From: Pseudomonas sp. PH1b
Lineage (GTDB): Bacteria; Pseudomonadota; Gammaproteobacteria; Pseudomonadales; Pseudomonadaceae
Assembly (NCBI RefSeq): GCF_000633395.1
Contig: NZ_AYMU01000020.1
Span: 186,001 to 250,000, forward strand
DNA: 64,000 nucleotides
Direction: 5' to 3'
Shown here: piece after piece, positions 1-10,776 of the stretch
How the letters are laid out: every line of letters starts with the position of its first letter
Position numbering within the stretch: the stretch's first letter is position 1
The notes under the pieces: model-generated
Told to the model about the DNA's origin: nothing
Seen by the model: the letters and a program-made list of their open reading frames with translations, nothing else
Database searches by the model: none
Position numbers and translations under genes: made by a program

Positions 1-59
1 CCCACGCCATTGTGCTGGTTGTGGACGGGTTTCTTGCTGGGACGGGCTGGACGGGCCAT
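1..59 (-). CDS. rsmD: RsmD, 16S rRNA (guanine-N2) methyltransferase, 5' fragment
   Basis: Only the first 19 codons or so are inside the window; the frame runs off the left edge. It starts with ATG at 59, sharing a base with the stop of the upstream M16 gene (TGATG), so it is translationally coupled to the peptidase pair. The visible residues (MARPARPSKKPVHN...) are a basic N-terminus of the kind seen in pseudomonad RsmD. The identification rests mainly on conserved gene order: rsmD follows this M16 pair opposite ftsY in Pseudomonas. No catalytic motif is visible here. Confidence 0.6.
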   Translation of the reverse strand, partial: MARPARPSKKPVHNQHNGV

Positions 60-1552
60 CAGTGCTCCGGAACCCCGAGCGGCTGCTCGGCGGGTTTGTC
101 AGTAGGGGGCGGCAACGGCTTTTGCGCAACGGTCGGACCGGCGCTGACGATGACCATCTTGTCGACGCTCAGGTGTTTGTTCATGGCGGCCTTGACCTGT
201 TCCACCGTCAACGCCTGGGATTGACGCATGAAGTCTTCCAGGTAGCTCAGCGGCAGGTTGTAGAAGCCCATGGCGCCCAGCTGGCCGACGATATCGGCGT
301 TGCTGGCAGTGGACAGCGGGAAGCTGCCGGCCAGTTCGCGCTTGGCGTCGTCCAGTTCCTTCTGGGTCGGGCCGTTCTGCAGGTAGTCGGCGAACACGTC
401 TTGCACCAGTTTCAGGGTGCCTTCGCTCATTTCGGCGCGGGTCTGCAGGTTGATCATGAACGGGCCGCGGGCCTGCATCGGGGTGAAGCCGGAATAGACA
501 CCGTAGGTCAGGCCGCGCTTCTCGCGCACTTCGCTCATCAGCCGGGTGCCGAAACCACCCCCGCCGAGGATCTGGTTGCCCAGGGATACAGCGGCGTAGT
601 CCGGGTCGTCACGGTCGATGCCCAGTTGCGCCAGCATCAGGTTGGTCTGGCTCGAAGGAAACTCGATATGGCCGATGCTGGCCTTGGGTTCTACCGGTTG
701 CTCGACCTTCGCCAGGGCGGGGCCTTTTGGCAGTGCGGCGGAGACTTGCGCGGCAATCGCCTCGGCGTCGCTGCGCGAGAGGTCGCCCACCAGGGCGATC
801 ACCACATTGCCGGCGGTATAGGCCTTGGCGTGGAATGCCTGCAGTTGCGCCAAGCTGATGTTCGGAACGCTCTTGGCATTGCCTTCGCTGGCATGGGCAT
901 AGGGATGGCTGCCGTACAGGCGCTGCATCAGTTCCAGGCTGGCCAGCTTGCCAGGGTTCTGCTTCTGGTACTCGAAGCCGGCGAGCAACTGGTTCTTGAT
1001 CCGCGCCAGGGAGTCGGCAGGGAAGGTCGGCTTGCCCACCACTTCGGCGAACAGATCCAGCGCCGGCTGGCGCTTATCCACAGCGCTGAGACTGCGCAGC
1101 GAGACCACGGCCATGTCCTTGTAGGCGCCGTTGCCGATATCTGCCCCCAGGCTTTCAAAGCCCCGGGCGATGGCGCCCACATCCTTGCCAGCCACGCCCT
1201 CGTTGAGCATGGCGTTGGTCAGCAGGGCCAGCCCGGAGGTGTTGCCGTCCTGGCTGCTACCGGCGGAGAAGATCAGGCGCATGTCGAACATCGGCAACTC
1301 GCGGGCCTCGACGAACAGCACCTTGGCGCCTTCGGCGGTGTTCCAGGTCTGTACGTCGAGGGTGCGGTGGGCCGGCGCCTTGCCATCCAGCTCGGCCAGC
1401 GATTGCAGCTTCTGGCTGGACTTGGCGTTGTCCAGGGCCTGGCTGGCATCGGACTCGCCAGAGCGCGACAGCAGGTAGAGGCCGCCTGCGGTGAACAGGG
1501 CGACCAGCGCCAGGCCCAGCAGGACTGGCGAAGCATTCTTGCGCTTACTCAT
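59..1552 (-). CDS. M16 family peptidase-like protein, non-catalytic partner
   Basis: 497 residues from ATG 1552; a start 8 codons further upstream is possible but would extend into the preceding gene. An N-terminal hydrophobic stretch at about residues 9-27 suggests a membrane anchor or signal, with the rest in the periplasm. The fold is M16 (insulinase/pitrilysin): the conserved C-terminal half has the GGGGFGTRL and REKRGLTYGVYS blocks. The zinc motif HxxEH is absent; the matching N-terminal position reads LLTNAMLNEG. It should therefore act as the structural or substrate-holding half of a dimer with the next gene upstream, which overlaps it by 8 bp and does carry the zinc site. The substrate is unknown. 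Confidence 0.85.
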   Translation of the reverse strand: MSKRKNASPVLLGLALVALFTAGGLYLLSRSGESDASQALDNAKSSQKLQSLAELDGKAPAHRTLDVQTWNTAEGAKVLFVEARELPMFDMRLIFSAGSSQDGNTSGLALLTNAMLNEGVAGKDVGAIARGFESLGADIGNGAYKDMAVVSLRSLSAVDKRQPALDLFAEVVGKPTFPADSLARIKNQLLAGFEYQKQNPGKLASLELMQRLYGSHPYAHASEGNAKSVPNISLAQLQAFHAKAYTAGNVVIALVGDLSRSDAEAIAAQVSAALPKGPALAKVEQPVEPKASIGHIEFPSSQTNLMLAQLGIDRDDPDYAAVSLGNQILGGGGFGTRLMSEVREKRGLTYGVYSGFTPMQARGPFMINLQTRAEMSEGTLKLVQDVFADYLQNGPTQKELDDAKRELAGSFPLSTASNADIVGQLGAMGFYNLPLSYLEDFMRQSQALTVEQVKAAMNKHLSVDKMVIVSAGPTVAQKPLPPPTDKPAEQPLGVPEH

Positions 1553-2900
1553 GAGCGGACTCCTCAGGCAGTACATGGGCCACGCTCATACGCTCCCGGG
1601 TGAAATAGGTGCGGGCGGCCTTCTGGATGTCTTCCGGGGTCACGCTTTGCAACTCGGCAAGCTCGGTGTCCATCAACTTCCACGACAGGCCGACGGTTTC
1701 CAGCTGGCCGATGGTGGTGGCCTGGCTGGTGATCGAGTCGCGTTCGTAGACCAGCCCGGCGATGACCTGGGCCCGCACCCGCTCCAGCTCCTCGGCGGAC
1801 GGCGGGGTGGCCTTCAGTTGGTCCAGCAGGCGCCACAGCCCGGCTTCGGCCTGGGCGATGGTTTTCTTCTTCTGGCTGTTGGGGGTGGCGGAGAGCAGGA
1901 ACAGGCTGTCACCGCGGCTGTAGGCGTCGTAGCTGCTGGAACCGTTGGACAGCAATTCTTCACCGCGCTCCAGCTGGGTCGGGATGCGTGCGCTGTAGCC
2001 GCCATCCAGCACCGCGGCCGCCAGGCGCAGGGCGTTCACCGAGCGCTTGTCCTCGGCGGTGGCGATGCTCGGCACGTTGAAGGCCAGCATCAGGCTCGGC
2101 AACTGGGTCTTCACGTGCAGGGTGATCAGGCGCTCGCCGGGCTCGGCCAGTTCCAGCGGGGTCTTCGCGGGCGGTACCTCACGTTTGGGGATCGCGCCGA
2201 AGTAGCGCTGGGCCAGGGACTTGACCTCGTCCGGGGTCACGTCGCCAACCACCACCAGGGTGGCGTTGTTGGGCGCGTACCAGGACTGGTACCAGTGGCG
2301 CAGCTCCTCGACCTTCATCCGGTTCAGGTCGGCCATCCAGCCGATGGTTGGCGTGTGGTAGCCGCTGGCCGGATAGGCCATGGCCTTGAAGCGCTCGTAG
2401 GCCTTGGACATCGGCTTGTCGTCGGTGCGCAGGCGGCGTTCTTCCTTGATCACTTCGATCTCGCGGGCGAACTCGTCGGCCGGCAGGCGCAGGCTGGCCA
2501 TGCGGTCGGCTTCCAGCTCCAGGGCCACGCCCAGGCGGTCACGGGCCAGCACCTGGTAGTAGGCGGTGAAGTCGTCGCTGGTGAAGGCGTTTTCTTCGGC
2601 GCCCAGGTCCCGCAGGATCAACGATGCCTCACCGGGGCCAACCTTCTCGCTGCCCTTGAACATCATGTGCTCCAGGGCGTGGGACAGGCCGGTCTGGCCT
2701 GGGGTTTCGTAGCTGGAGCCGACCTTGTACCAGACCTGGGACACCACCACCGGTGCGCGATGATCTTCGCGGACCACGACCTTGAGGCCGTTGTCCAGGG
2801 TGAATTCGTGGGTGGGTTGGGGGTCGGCAGCCAGGGCTGCAAGGGGCAGACAAACTGTGCTGAGCAGCAGGCCTGCGGCGCGGCGGGCTAGAGCATTCAT
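1545..2900 (-). CDS. M16 family zinc metallopeptidase, catalytic
   Basis: 451 residues with a clear signal peptide (residues 1-25, ending LAALAA), so periplasmic. The inverted zinc motif H74-A-L-E77-H78 is present, and a glutamate about 75 residues later (E153 in EVIKEERR) fits the third ligand. It starts at ATG 2900. The gene is the first of a leftward unit: catalytic M16, non-catalytic M16, rsmD. This is the PA0372/PA0371-type pair of pseudomonads. The likely role is degradation of periplasmic peptides; no specific substrate can be inferred from sequence. It is divergent from ftsY. Confidence 0.9.
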   Translation of the reverse strand: MNALARRAAGLLLSTVCLPLAALAADPQPTHEFTLDNGLKVVVREDHRAPVVVSQVWYKVGSSYETPGQTGLSHALEHMMFKGSEKVGPGEASLILRDLGAEENAFTSDDFTAYYQVLARDRLGVALELEADRMASLRLPADEFAREIEVIKEERRLRTDDKPMSKAYERFKAMAYPASGYHTPTIGWMADLNRMKVEELRHWYQSWYAPNNATLVVVGDVTPDEVKSLAQRYFGAIPKREVPPAKTPLELAEPGERLITLHVKTQLPSLMLAFNVPSIATAEDKRSVNALRLAAAVLDGGYSARIPTQLERGEELLSNGSSSYDAYSRGDSLFLLSATPNSQKKKTIAQAEAGLWRLLDQLKATPPSAEELERVRAQVIAGLVYERDSITSQATTIGQLETVGLSWKLMDTELAELQSVTPEDIQKAARTYFTRERMSVAHVLPEESAHE

Positions 2901-3254
2901 TCGTTTTTAAACCTGTTGAGCTGCCCGCTTGGTCTTAGCCTGCGCGGGCGAGGAGGTGCTAGGATACTGATCCGTTTTACTGGCGGCCACGCCTATCAGG
3001 TTCTCGCGGATCAGGATGTACTTGAGCAGGTTGTATGGGTTGCCGGCAAGAAGCGCTGTTTTATCCGCTAAACTTCGCTCTTTCGCCGATTTTGCCGTTC
3101 TAGTCCTAAGTAAAATCGATCGTTGAAGTGCTTTTGGGCATTTCGACAACATGTTGCGCGTGAACAAGCTGGGCTAAATACAGTCTGTTCTGCATCGAAT
3201 ATTTATTTACCGAAGCGCCCTATGGCGCATCGCTACCTTGAGATAGCCGTCTCC
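2901..3254. other. Intergenic region between the M16 operon and ftsY
   Basis: 354 bp of lower-GC DNA between divergent genes, so it must hold both promoters; I could not single out a convincing -35/-10 pair for either. A leftward open frame of 86 codons (2907-3167) fills most of it but looks random, being very basic with no motif. The segment at 3058-3125 resembles part of the inverted-repeat element upstream of pyrR and is listed separately. The rightward frame is open upstream of the chosen ftsY start. Confidence 0.6.
3058..3125. repeat. Possible relic of an intergenic repeat element
   Basis: Read on the minus strand, a stretch with GGCAAAATCGGCGAAAGAGC followed by GAAGTTTAG resembles the inner part of the element at 24050-24197 (GGCAAAAATGGCAAAGAAAGC then AGAATTTAG). 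The match is gapped and short. The terminal inverted repeats seen at 24 kb are not recognisable here, so this would be a truncated copy if related at all. Confidence 0.35.
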
Positions 3255-4813
<1,559 letters not shown>

Positions 4814-4817
<4 letters not shown>

Positions 4818-5485
4818 TTCGTTTCGAACAGGTCGGTAAGCGCTATCCCAACGGCCACGTCGGCCTGCATGAGCTGAGCTTTCGCGTCCGTCGCGGCGAA
4901 TTCCTGTTTGTCACCGGCCACTCCGGTGCCGGCAAGAGCACCCTGCTGCGCCTGCTGCTGGCCATGGAGCGCCCGACCACCGGCAAGCTGCTGCTGGCCG
5001 GCCAGGACCTGGGGCAGATCAGCAACGCGCAGATCCCGTTCCTGCGGCGGCAGATTGGCGTGGTGTTCCAGAACCACCAACTGTTGTTCGATCGCACCGT
5101 GTTCAACAACGTAGCCCTGCCGTTGCAGATTCTCGGCCTGTCCAAGGCGGAAATCGCCAAGCGCGTGGATTCGGCCCTGGAGCGCGTGGCGCTCTCGGAT
5201 AAAACCGATCTCTACCCCGGCGACCTGTCCACCGGCCAGCAACAGCGCGTGGGCATCGCTCGGGCCATCGTCCATCGTCCCGCTTTGCTCCTGGCGGACG
5301 AACCCACCGGTAACCTCGACCCGCGTCTTGCGGCGGAAATCATGGGCGTGTTCGAAGATATCAATCGCCTGGGCACCAGCGTGCTGATCGCCAGTCACGA
5401 CCTGGCCCTGATCGCCCGCATGCGCCACCGCATGCTGACCCTGCAGCGCGGCCGATTGATCGGCGACGGGGAGGCAGGCGTATGA
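4814..5485 (+). CDS. ftsE: FtsE, cell division ATP-binding protein
   Basis: 223 residues, the normal FtsE length. Motifs: Walker A GHSGAGKST at about residues 36-44, Q-loop in VVFQNHQLL, ABC signature LSTGQQQRVGIARA, Walker B LLLADEPTGNLD and switch histidine in IASHDLAL. With FtsX it forms an ABC-type complex at the divisome that controls septal peptidoglycan hydrolases. It overlaps both ftsY and ftsX by 4 bp (ATGA), so the three genes are translationally coupled. Confidence 0.97.
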
Positions 5486-6504
5486 GTGCTACACGTACCC
5501 CTAAAGTCGCGGAGCGCGTAGCGCCCAAGGCCTCCGAAGCACCACCGCCGAAGAAAAAGCGCGACGAAGACGACGGCCCGGATTTCGGCACCCTGCTGCA
5601 CGCCTGGATCGAGAGCCACCGCGCCAGCCTGCTGGACAGCCTGCGGCGCCTGGGCAAGCAGCCCATCGGCAGCTTCTTTACCTGCCTGGTGATGGCCGTG
5701 GCCCTGAGCCTGCCCATGGGCCTGTCGTTGTTGCTCAACAACGTCGAGCGCCTGGGCGGTTCCTGGCAGCGCGCGGCGCAGATCTCGCTGTATTTGGCGC
5801 TGGATGCCAGCGCCACCGAAGGCGAGAAGCTTCGCGAAGAGATCAAGGGGCTGCCCGGCGTGGCGGATGCCGAGTTCATCAGCAAGGAAAAGGCCCTGGA
5901 AGAGTTCCAGCAGCAGTCCGGGCTGGGCGAGGCGCTGCGGGAGCTGCCCCATAACCCATTGCCGGGCGTGGTGCTGGTAACGCCGAACGAGGTGGACAAG
6001 GCAACGCTGGAAGCCCTGCGTCAGCGCTTGGCGGAAATGCCCAAGGTGCAGCTGGCACAGCTGGACCTGGTGTGGGTCGAGCGGCTGGCGGCGATCCTCA
6101 AGCTGGGGGATCGCTTTGTCTTCGGTCTGACGGTGTTGCTGGTTTCTGCATTACTTTTGGTGATAGGCAATACCATTCGTCTTCATATTGAAAACCGCCG
6201 CACCGAGATAGAAGTGATTAAACTCGTCGGCGGCACGGACAGTTATGTTCGTCGGCCCTTCCTCTATATGGGCGCGCTGTATGGTTTTGGCGCGGGGATC
6301 CTGTCCTGGGGAGTGCTGGCGTTCGGCCTGGACTGGCTGAACGATGCGGTAATCGGCTTGGCCGGCTTGTATGGCAGTGATTTTGCCCTCGCCGGTGTCC
6401 CGGTTGCCGATGGTCTGTCGCTCTTGCTAGGGGCGGTGCTGTTGGGTTATATCGGTGCGTGGATTGCGGTGGCCCGCCACCTGAGGGAGCTGGCACCGAA
6501 GTAA
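5482..6504 (+). CDS. ftsX: FtsX, cell division permease-like protein
   Basis: 340 residues. There is a charged cytoplasmic N-terminus of about 60 residues (rich in Lys, Glu and Asp), TM1 near residues 68-90 (FFTCLVMAVALSLPMGL), a periplasmic domain, and three C-terminal membrane helices including FGLTVLLVSALLLVIGNTI and the segment after GALYGFGAGILSWG. The motif NRRTEIEVIKLVGGT between TM2 and TM3 is the typical FtsX cytoplasmic loop. It is the partner of FtsE. Confidence 0.96.
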   Translation: MSATRTPKVAERVAPKASEAPPPKKKRDEDDGPDFGTLLHAWIESHRASLLDSLRRLGKQPIGSFFTCLVMAVALSLPMGLSLLLNNVERLGGSWQRAAQISLYLALDASATEGEKLREEIKGLPGVADAEFISKEKALEEFQQQSGLGEALRELPHNPLPGVVLVTPNEVDKATLEALRQRLAEMPKVQLAQLDLVWVERLAAILKLGDRFVFGLTVLLVSALLLVIGNTIRLHIENRRTEIEVIKLVGGTDSYVRRPFLYMGALYGFGAGILSWGVLAFGLDWLNDAVIGLAGLYGSDFALAGVPVADGLSLLLGAVLLGYIGAWIAVARHLRELAPK

Positions 6505-6520
6505 TGTCTTTTTGCTTGTA

Positions 6521-6549
6521 TTGACCTTTCAGCATTTATGGGAACTTGT
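6521..6549 (+). promoter_or_regulatory. Possible sigma-70 promoter for rpoH
   Basis: TTGACC at 6521-6526 lies in the 113-bp ftsX-rpoH gap, followed after 17 bp by a poor -10 (ACTTGT, 6544-6549). The -35 is good and the -10 weak, so this is tentative. A strong Shine-Dalgarno (GGAGG, 6605-6609) sits before the rpoH ATG at 6618. Confidence 0.3.
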
Positions 6550-6617
6550 TTCGCGGTTTCCGGTCAATTTTCGCAGTGCTGAATGGCACGAGTTATGTGA
6601 GTCGGAGGTTTTTTCGT

Positions 6618-7472
<855 letters not shown>

Positions 7473-7490
7473 GTGTCAGGCACCCCGCAA

Positions 7491-7520
7491 AACGCCCCGA
7501 GATGATCGGGGCGTTTTTGT
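7491..7520 (+). terminator. Rho-independent terminator of rpoH
   Basis: AACGCCCCGA, then GATGA, then TCGGGGCGTT followed by TTTG: a 10-bp perfect stem with a short loop and a T run, 19 bp after the rpoH stop. Confidence 0.9.
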
Positions 7521-7532
7521 TTGTGCGCCTGC

Positions 7533-7560
7533 CGTAGGGGCCGGCTTGCCGGCGAATCCC
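7533..7560 (+). repeat. Single REP element
   Basis: CGTAGGGGCCGGCTTGCCGGCGAA matches the REP core used throughout this window, with one change (GGGG for GGAG). It lies between the convergent rpoH and mtgA, beside the rpoH terminator. Confidence 0.85.
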
Positions 7561-7618
7561 CGGCCCGTCACCCGTCTCGAACATGCTCGAGAAGAGCGGG
7601 TACAAAGCCGATTCCGAC

Positions 7619-8341
7619 TCACTCAGCCCAGGGCGCCCTGCGCGACTCGTTCAGCCGATTCAGGTAGTCCGCTCCGCCCAGCTGGCTCATCTGCCGACGG
7701 ATCCAGCCGGCCCGTTGCAGGACGTAGGTGCTGGGGCGCGCTGCGCTCCATACCCGCGGGTTGGGCAGGACCGCAGCCAGCAGGCTGGCCTGTTGTCGGG
7801 AGAGATTGGCGGCACTGACGCCGAAGTGATGGCGCGCAGCCGCTTCGGCGCCGAACACGCCTTCGTCCCATTCGACGCTGTTGAGGTAGACCTCAAGAAT
7901 CCGCTGCTTGGGCCAGAGCACCTCGATCAGCGCGGTAAACCAGGCCTCCAGGCCTTTGCGCAGGTAGCTGCGGCCGGACCACAGGAACAGGTTCTTCGAG
8001 ACTTGCTGGCTCAGGGTGCTGGCGCCACGGATCGAGCCGCCGCGTTCGTTGTGGGCAAAGGCCGCTTGAATCGCGTCAAGGTCGAAGCCCCAGTGATCGG
8101 GGAACTTCTGGTCCTCGCCGGCGATGACCGCCACCTTGAGGTTGTCGGAGATTTCATCCCAGGGTTTCCAGGTGCGTTGCAGGTCGATGGGGTCGTTGTC
8201 GACCCAGGACTCGATCTTGCGCTCCACCATCAGGGCAGTGCCCGGTGGTGGCACGAAACGTAGCACCAGTACCAGCAGGACACTGCCGACCACGAACCAC
8301 ATCAAGGCTTTTACAAGGCGACGAAACAGAAAACGCAGCAT
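7619..8341 (-). CDS. mtgA: MtgA, monofunctional peptidoglycan glycosyltransferase
   Basis: 240 residues, close to the usual 230-240. An N-terminal membrane anchor (about residues 8-28, LVKALMWFVVGSVLLVLVL) is followed by a single GT51 domain. Signature blocks are GEDQKFPDHWGFD (with the catalytic Glu), GGSIRGASTLSQQVSKNLFLW and LTALIEVLWPKQRILEVYLNSVEWDEGVFG-type segments. It polymerises lipid II into glycan strands at the inner membrane without a transpeptidase domain. A TATAAT box on the minus strand at 8375-8380 could be its -10, but no good -35 goes with it. Confidence 0.96.
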   Translation of the reverse strand: MLRFLFRRLVKALMWFVVGSVLLVLVLRFVPPPGTALMVERKIESWVDNDPIDLQRTWKPWDEISDNLKVAVIAGEDQKFPDHWGFDLDAIQAAFAHNERGGSIRGASTLSQQVSKNLFLWSGRSYLRKGLEAWFTALIEVLWPKQRILEVYLNSVEWDEGVFGAEAAARHHFGVSAANLSRQQASLLAAVLPNPRVWSAARPSTYVLQRAGWIRRQMSQLGGADYLNRLNESRRAPWAE

Positions 8342-8415
8342 AGAGATGGCTTGGCCGAACCCGTTGAGCGCGCCATTATACAGACCCTTTGTGCTGAATC
8401 TGACTGGAGTTCCTC

Positions 8416-8796
8416 ATGTTGCGTGGCTTCCTGATGCTGGCCGCCTTCTTCGGTTTCACCGGGGTTGCCCTCGGCGCCTTCGCCGCCCACGGCCTGAAAA
8501 ACCGCCTGAGCACGGAGTACCTGGCTATTTTTCATACCGGCGTGACCTATCAGCTGGTGCATACCCTGGCGCTGTTCGGCGTCGCCCTGCTGGCGGCGCA
8601 CATTCCCGGGCGCCTGGTGACCTGGGCCGGCGGAGCCTTCATCCTGGGCATCCTGCTGTTCTCCGGCAGCCTGTACCTGCTGACCCTGACCGGCATCAGC
8701 AAGCTGGGCATCATCACCCCCTTCGGCGGTGTGGCCTTCCTGGTCGGCTGGTTCCTGCTGGGGCTCGCCGCCTGGCGCCTGCAAGTCGCCGCCTGA
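8416..8796 (+). CDS. DUF423 family small membrane protein (YgdD-like)
   Basis: 126 residues with four predicted membrane helices. The N-terminal signature GFTGVALGAFAAHGLKNRL and FHTGVTYQLVHTLALFG are typical of DUF423/YgdD proteins. It starts at ATG 8416 after GGAG. The function of the family is not established. It stands alone, divergent from mtgA and upstream of thiS. Confidence 0.9.
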   Translation: MLRGFLMLAAFFGFTGVALGAFAAHGLKNRLSTEYLAIFHTGVTYQLVHTLALFGVALLAAHIPGRLVTWAGGAFILGILLFSGSLYLLTLTGISKLGIITPFGGVAFLVGWFLLGLAAWRLQVAA

Positions 8797-8805
8797 CGCT
8801 TGTAG

Positions 8806-8835
8806 CTGACCTTTAGGTCATGATCGGGCTAGAAT
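8806..8835 (+). promoter_or_regulatory. Candidate thiS promoter with overlapping palindrome
   Basis: CTGACC (8806-8811), an 18-bp spacer and TAGAAT (8830-8835) make a reasonable sigma-70 promoter 32 bp before the thiS start. A perfect inverted repeat TGACCT-TT-AGGTCA (8807-8820) covers the -35, the position expected for a repressor site. No regulator can be named from the sequence. Confidence 0.45.
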
Positions 8836-8866
8836 GCTGGCCCCTAAAAATGATGGCGGCCTTGGC

Positions 8867-9067
8867 ATGCGCATTCAGTTGAACGGTGAATCCCTTGAAC
8901 TGCCCGACGGCTCGACCGTTGCGGCCCTGCTGAGCCATCTGGAACTGACCGGACGGCGGATCGCGGTGGAACTCAACCTGGATATCGTTCCGCGCAGCCA
9001 ACACGCCGAAACCATCCTCAACGAGGGCGATCAGGTGGAAGTGGTTCACGCCATCGGTGGCGGCTAG
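8867..9067 (+). CDS. thiS: ThiS, sulfur carrier protein for thiazole synthesis
   Basis: 66 residues from ATG 8867 (MRIQLNGESLEL); the earlier in-frame ATG at 8834 would lie on the predicted -10. It has a ubiquitin-like fold and ends in Gly-Gly (HAIGGG), the residues adenylated and thiocarboxylated to carry sulfur to ThiG. The next gene but for a 163-bp gap is thiG. No TPP riboswitch motif is visible upstream. Confidence 0.95.
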   Translation: MRIQLNGESLELPDGSTVAALLSHLELTGRRIAVELNLDIVPRSQHAETILNEGDQVEVVHAIGGG

Positions 9068-9083
9068 TCACTGGCGTCAACCG

Positions 9084-9126
9084 CGCTGCTGCTAATCTGC
9101 GCAGCGCCCTGGCCCGATTCCGGGCC
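9084..9126 (+). other. Hairpins in the thiS-thiG gap
   Basis: The 163-bp gap between thiS and thiG holds GGCCCG-ATTC-CGGGCC (9111-9126), a perfect 6-bp stem, just after an imperfect GCTGC/GCAGC stem near 9084-9106. No T run follows, so these are not standard terminators; they could affect mRNA processing or reduce thiG expression. Speculative. Confidence 0.3.
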
Positions 9127-9230
9127 CTCTCATGGACGACAGGCGTTCACCGGCCCCGGATCGAGGGTCACCAGCGCCCCGGGCCTGATACAGAATTCTG
9201 CAAGAACCTCACCCCAACAGAGGATTTCCG

Positions 9231-10025
9231 ATGAGCAACGTTCGTAGTGACAAGCCTTTCGTCCTGGCCGGTCGGACGTACCAGTCGCGTTTGCTGGTAG
9301 GCACCGGCAAGTACCGTGACATGGAAGAAACCCGCCTGGCCATCGAGGCCTCGGGTGCCGAGATCGTCACCGTCGCGGTGCGCCGGACCAATATCGGCCA
9401 GAACCCGGGCGAACCGAACCTGCTGGATATCCTGCCGCCGGATCGCTACACCATCCTGCCCAACACCGCCGGTTGCTATGACGCGGTCGAAGCCGTGCGC
9501 ACCTGCCGCCTGGCCCGTGAGCTGCTCGATGGCCACAACCTGGTGAAGCTGGAAGTGCTGGCCGACCAGAAGACCCTGTTCCCCAACGTGCTGGAAACCC
9601 TCAAGGCCGCCGAAGTGCTGGTCAAGGAAGGGTTCGACGTGATGGTCTACACCAGCGATGACCCGATCATCGCTCGCCAGCTGGCGGAAATGGGCTGCAT
9701 CGCGGTCATGCCCCTGGCCGGCCTGATCGGTACTGGCCTGGGGATCTGCAACCCGTACAACCTGCAGATCATCCTCGAAGAAGCCAAGGTCCCGGTGCTG
9801 GTGGATGCCGGTGTCGGCACCGCCTCCGATGCCACCATCGCCATGGAGCTGGGTTGTGAAGCGGTGCTGATGAACTCGGCCATCGCCCACGCGCAGCAGC
9901 CGGTCATGATGGCCGAAGCCATGAAACACGCGATTGTCGCGGGCCGCCTGGCCTACCTCGCCGGTCGCATGCCGAAGAAACTCTATGCCAGCGCCTCCTC
10001 GCCGCTGGATGGTCTGATCAAGTAA
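9231..10025 (+). CDS. thiG: ThiG, thiazole synthase
   Basis: 264 residues, the normal length. It starts at ATG 9231 after AGAGGA. TIM-barrel signature blocks include [60 protein letters not shown] and [20 protein letters not shown]. It makes the thiazole phosphate moiety of thiamine from deoxyxylulose phosphate, dehydroglycine and ThiS thiocarboxylate. trmB follows after 9 bp. Confidence 0.97.
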
Positions 10026-10034
10026 GAGCCATTG

Positions 10035-10760
10035 ATGACTGAATCAAACGACACGCCAATCCAGCCGGAAGAAGGCGACGAGCGCCAACACCGCCGTATC
10101 AAGAGTTTCGTGATGCGCGCCGGGCGCATGACCGAAGGCCAGCAGCGCGGCCTGGACCAGGGGGCACCGCTGTACGTGCTGCCCCTGGCCGATGCCCCGG
10201 TGGATTACGACCAGGTGTTCGGCCGTTCGGCGCCGCGCTCCCTGGAGATCGGCTTCGGCATGGGCCACTCGCTGCTGGAAATGGCCGCGGCGGCTCCGGA
10301 GCAGGATTTCATCGGTGTGGAAGTTCACCGTCCGGGTGTTGGCGCGCTGCTCAACGGCGTGCTGACCCAGGGCCTGACCAACCTGCGGGTCTACGATTGC
10401 GACGCCATTGAGGTGCTCAACCGTTGCATCGCCGACAACAGCCTGGATCGGCTGATGCTGTTCTTCCCCGATCCCTGGCACAAGAGCCGGCACCACAAGC
10501 GCCGTATCGTCCAGGCGTCCTTTGCCGAACTGGTGCGCAGCAAGCTCAAGGTCGGCGGCATTCTGCACATGGCCACCGACTGGGAGCCCTATGCCGAGTA
10601 CATGCTGGAAGTGATGAACGTTGCCCCGGGTTATCGCAACCTGGCCGAAGACGGCAAGTGCGTACCGCGCCCGGCCGAACGCCCGATCACCAAGTTCGAA
10701 CGTCGTGGCGAGCGCCTGGGCCACGGTGTGTGGGACTTGAAGTTCGAAAAGCTCGCCTGA
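10035..10760 (+). CDS. trmB: TrmB, tRNA (guanine-N7-)-methyltransferase
   Basis: 241 residues from ATG 10035; a TTG one codon earlier is the only in-frame alternative nearby. The SAM-binding motif LEIGFGMGHSLLEMA, the FPDPWHKSRHHKRR motif and the C-terminal TKFERRGERLGHGVWDL block are diagnostic. It methylates G46 of tRNA variable loops. It is probably cotranscribed with thiG (9-bp gap), a conserved pairing in pseudomonads. Confidence 0.97.
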   Translation: MTESNDTPIQPEEGDERQHRRIKSFVMRAGRMTEGQQRGLDQGAPLYVLPLADAPVDYDQVFGRSAPRSLEIGFGMGHSLLEMAAAAPEQDFIGVEVHRPGVGALLNGVLTQGLTNLRVYDCDAIEVLNRCIADNSLDRLMLFFPDPWHKSRHHKRRIVQASFAELVRSKLKVGGILHMATDWEPYAEYMLEVMNVAPGYRNLAEDGKCVPRPAERPITKFERRGERLGHGVWDLKFEKLA

Positions 10761-10776
10761 GCCACGCAAACCCGCG

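Noticed and set aside
2907..3167. Leftward 86-codon open frame just before the M16 gene
   Set aside because: Very basic, no motif, and overlaps the ftsY promoter region and a likely repeat relic. Base composition is unlike the neighbouring genes.
6505..6617. RNA thermometer before rpoH
   Set aside because: I could not find a clear stem that would hide the GGAGG ribosome site; it would need folding to decide.
8797..8866. TPP riboswitch before thiS
   Set aside because: No CTGAGA or matching TPP aptamer segments; only a promoter with a palindrome.
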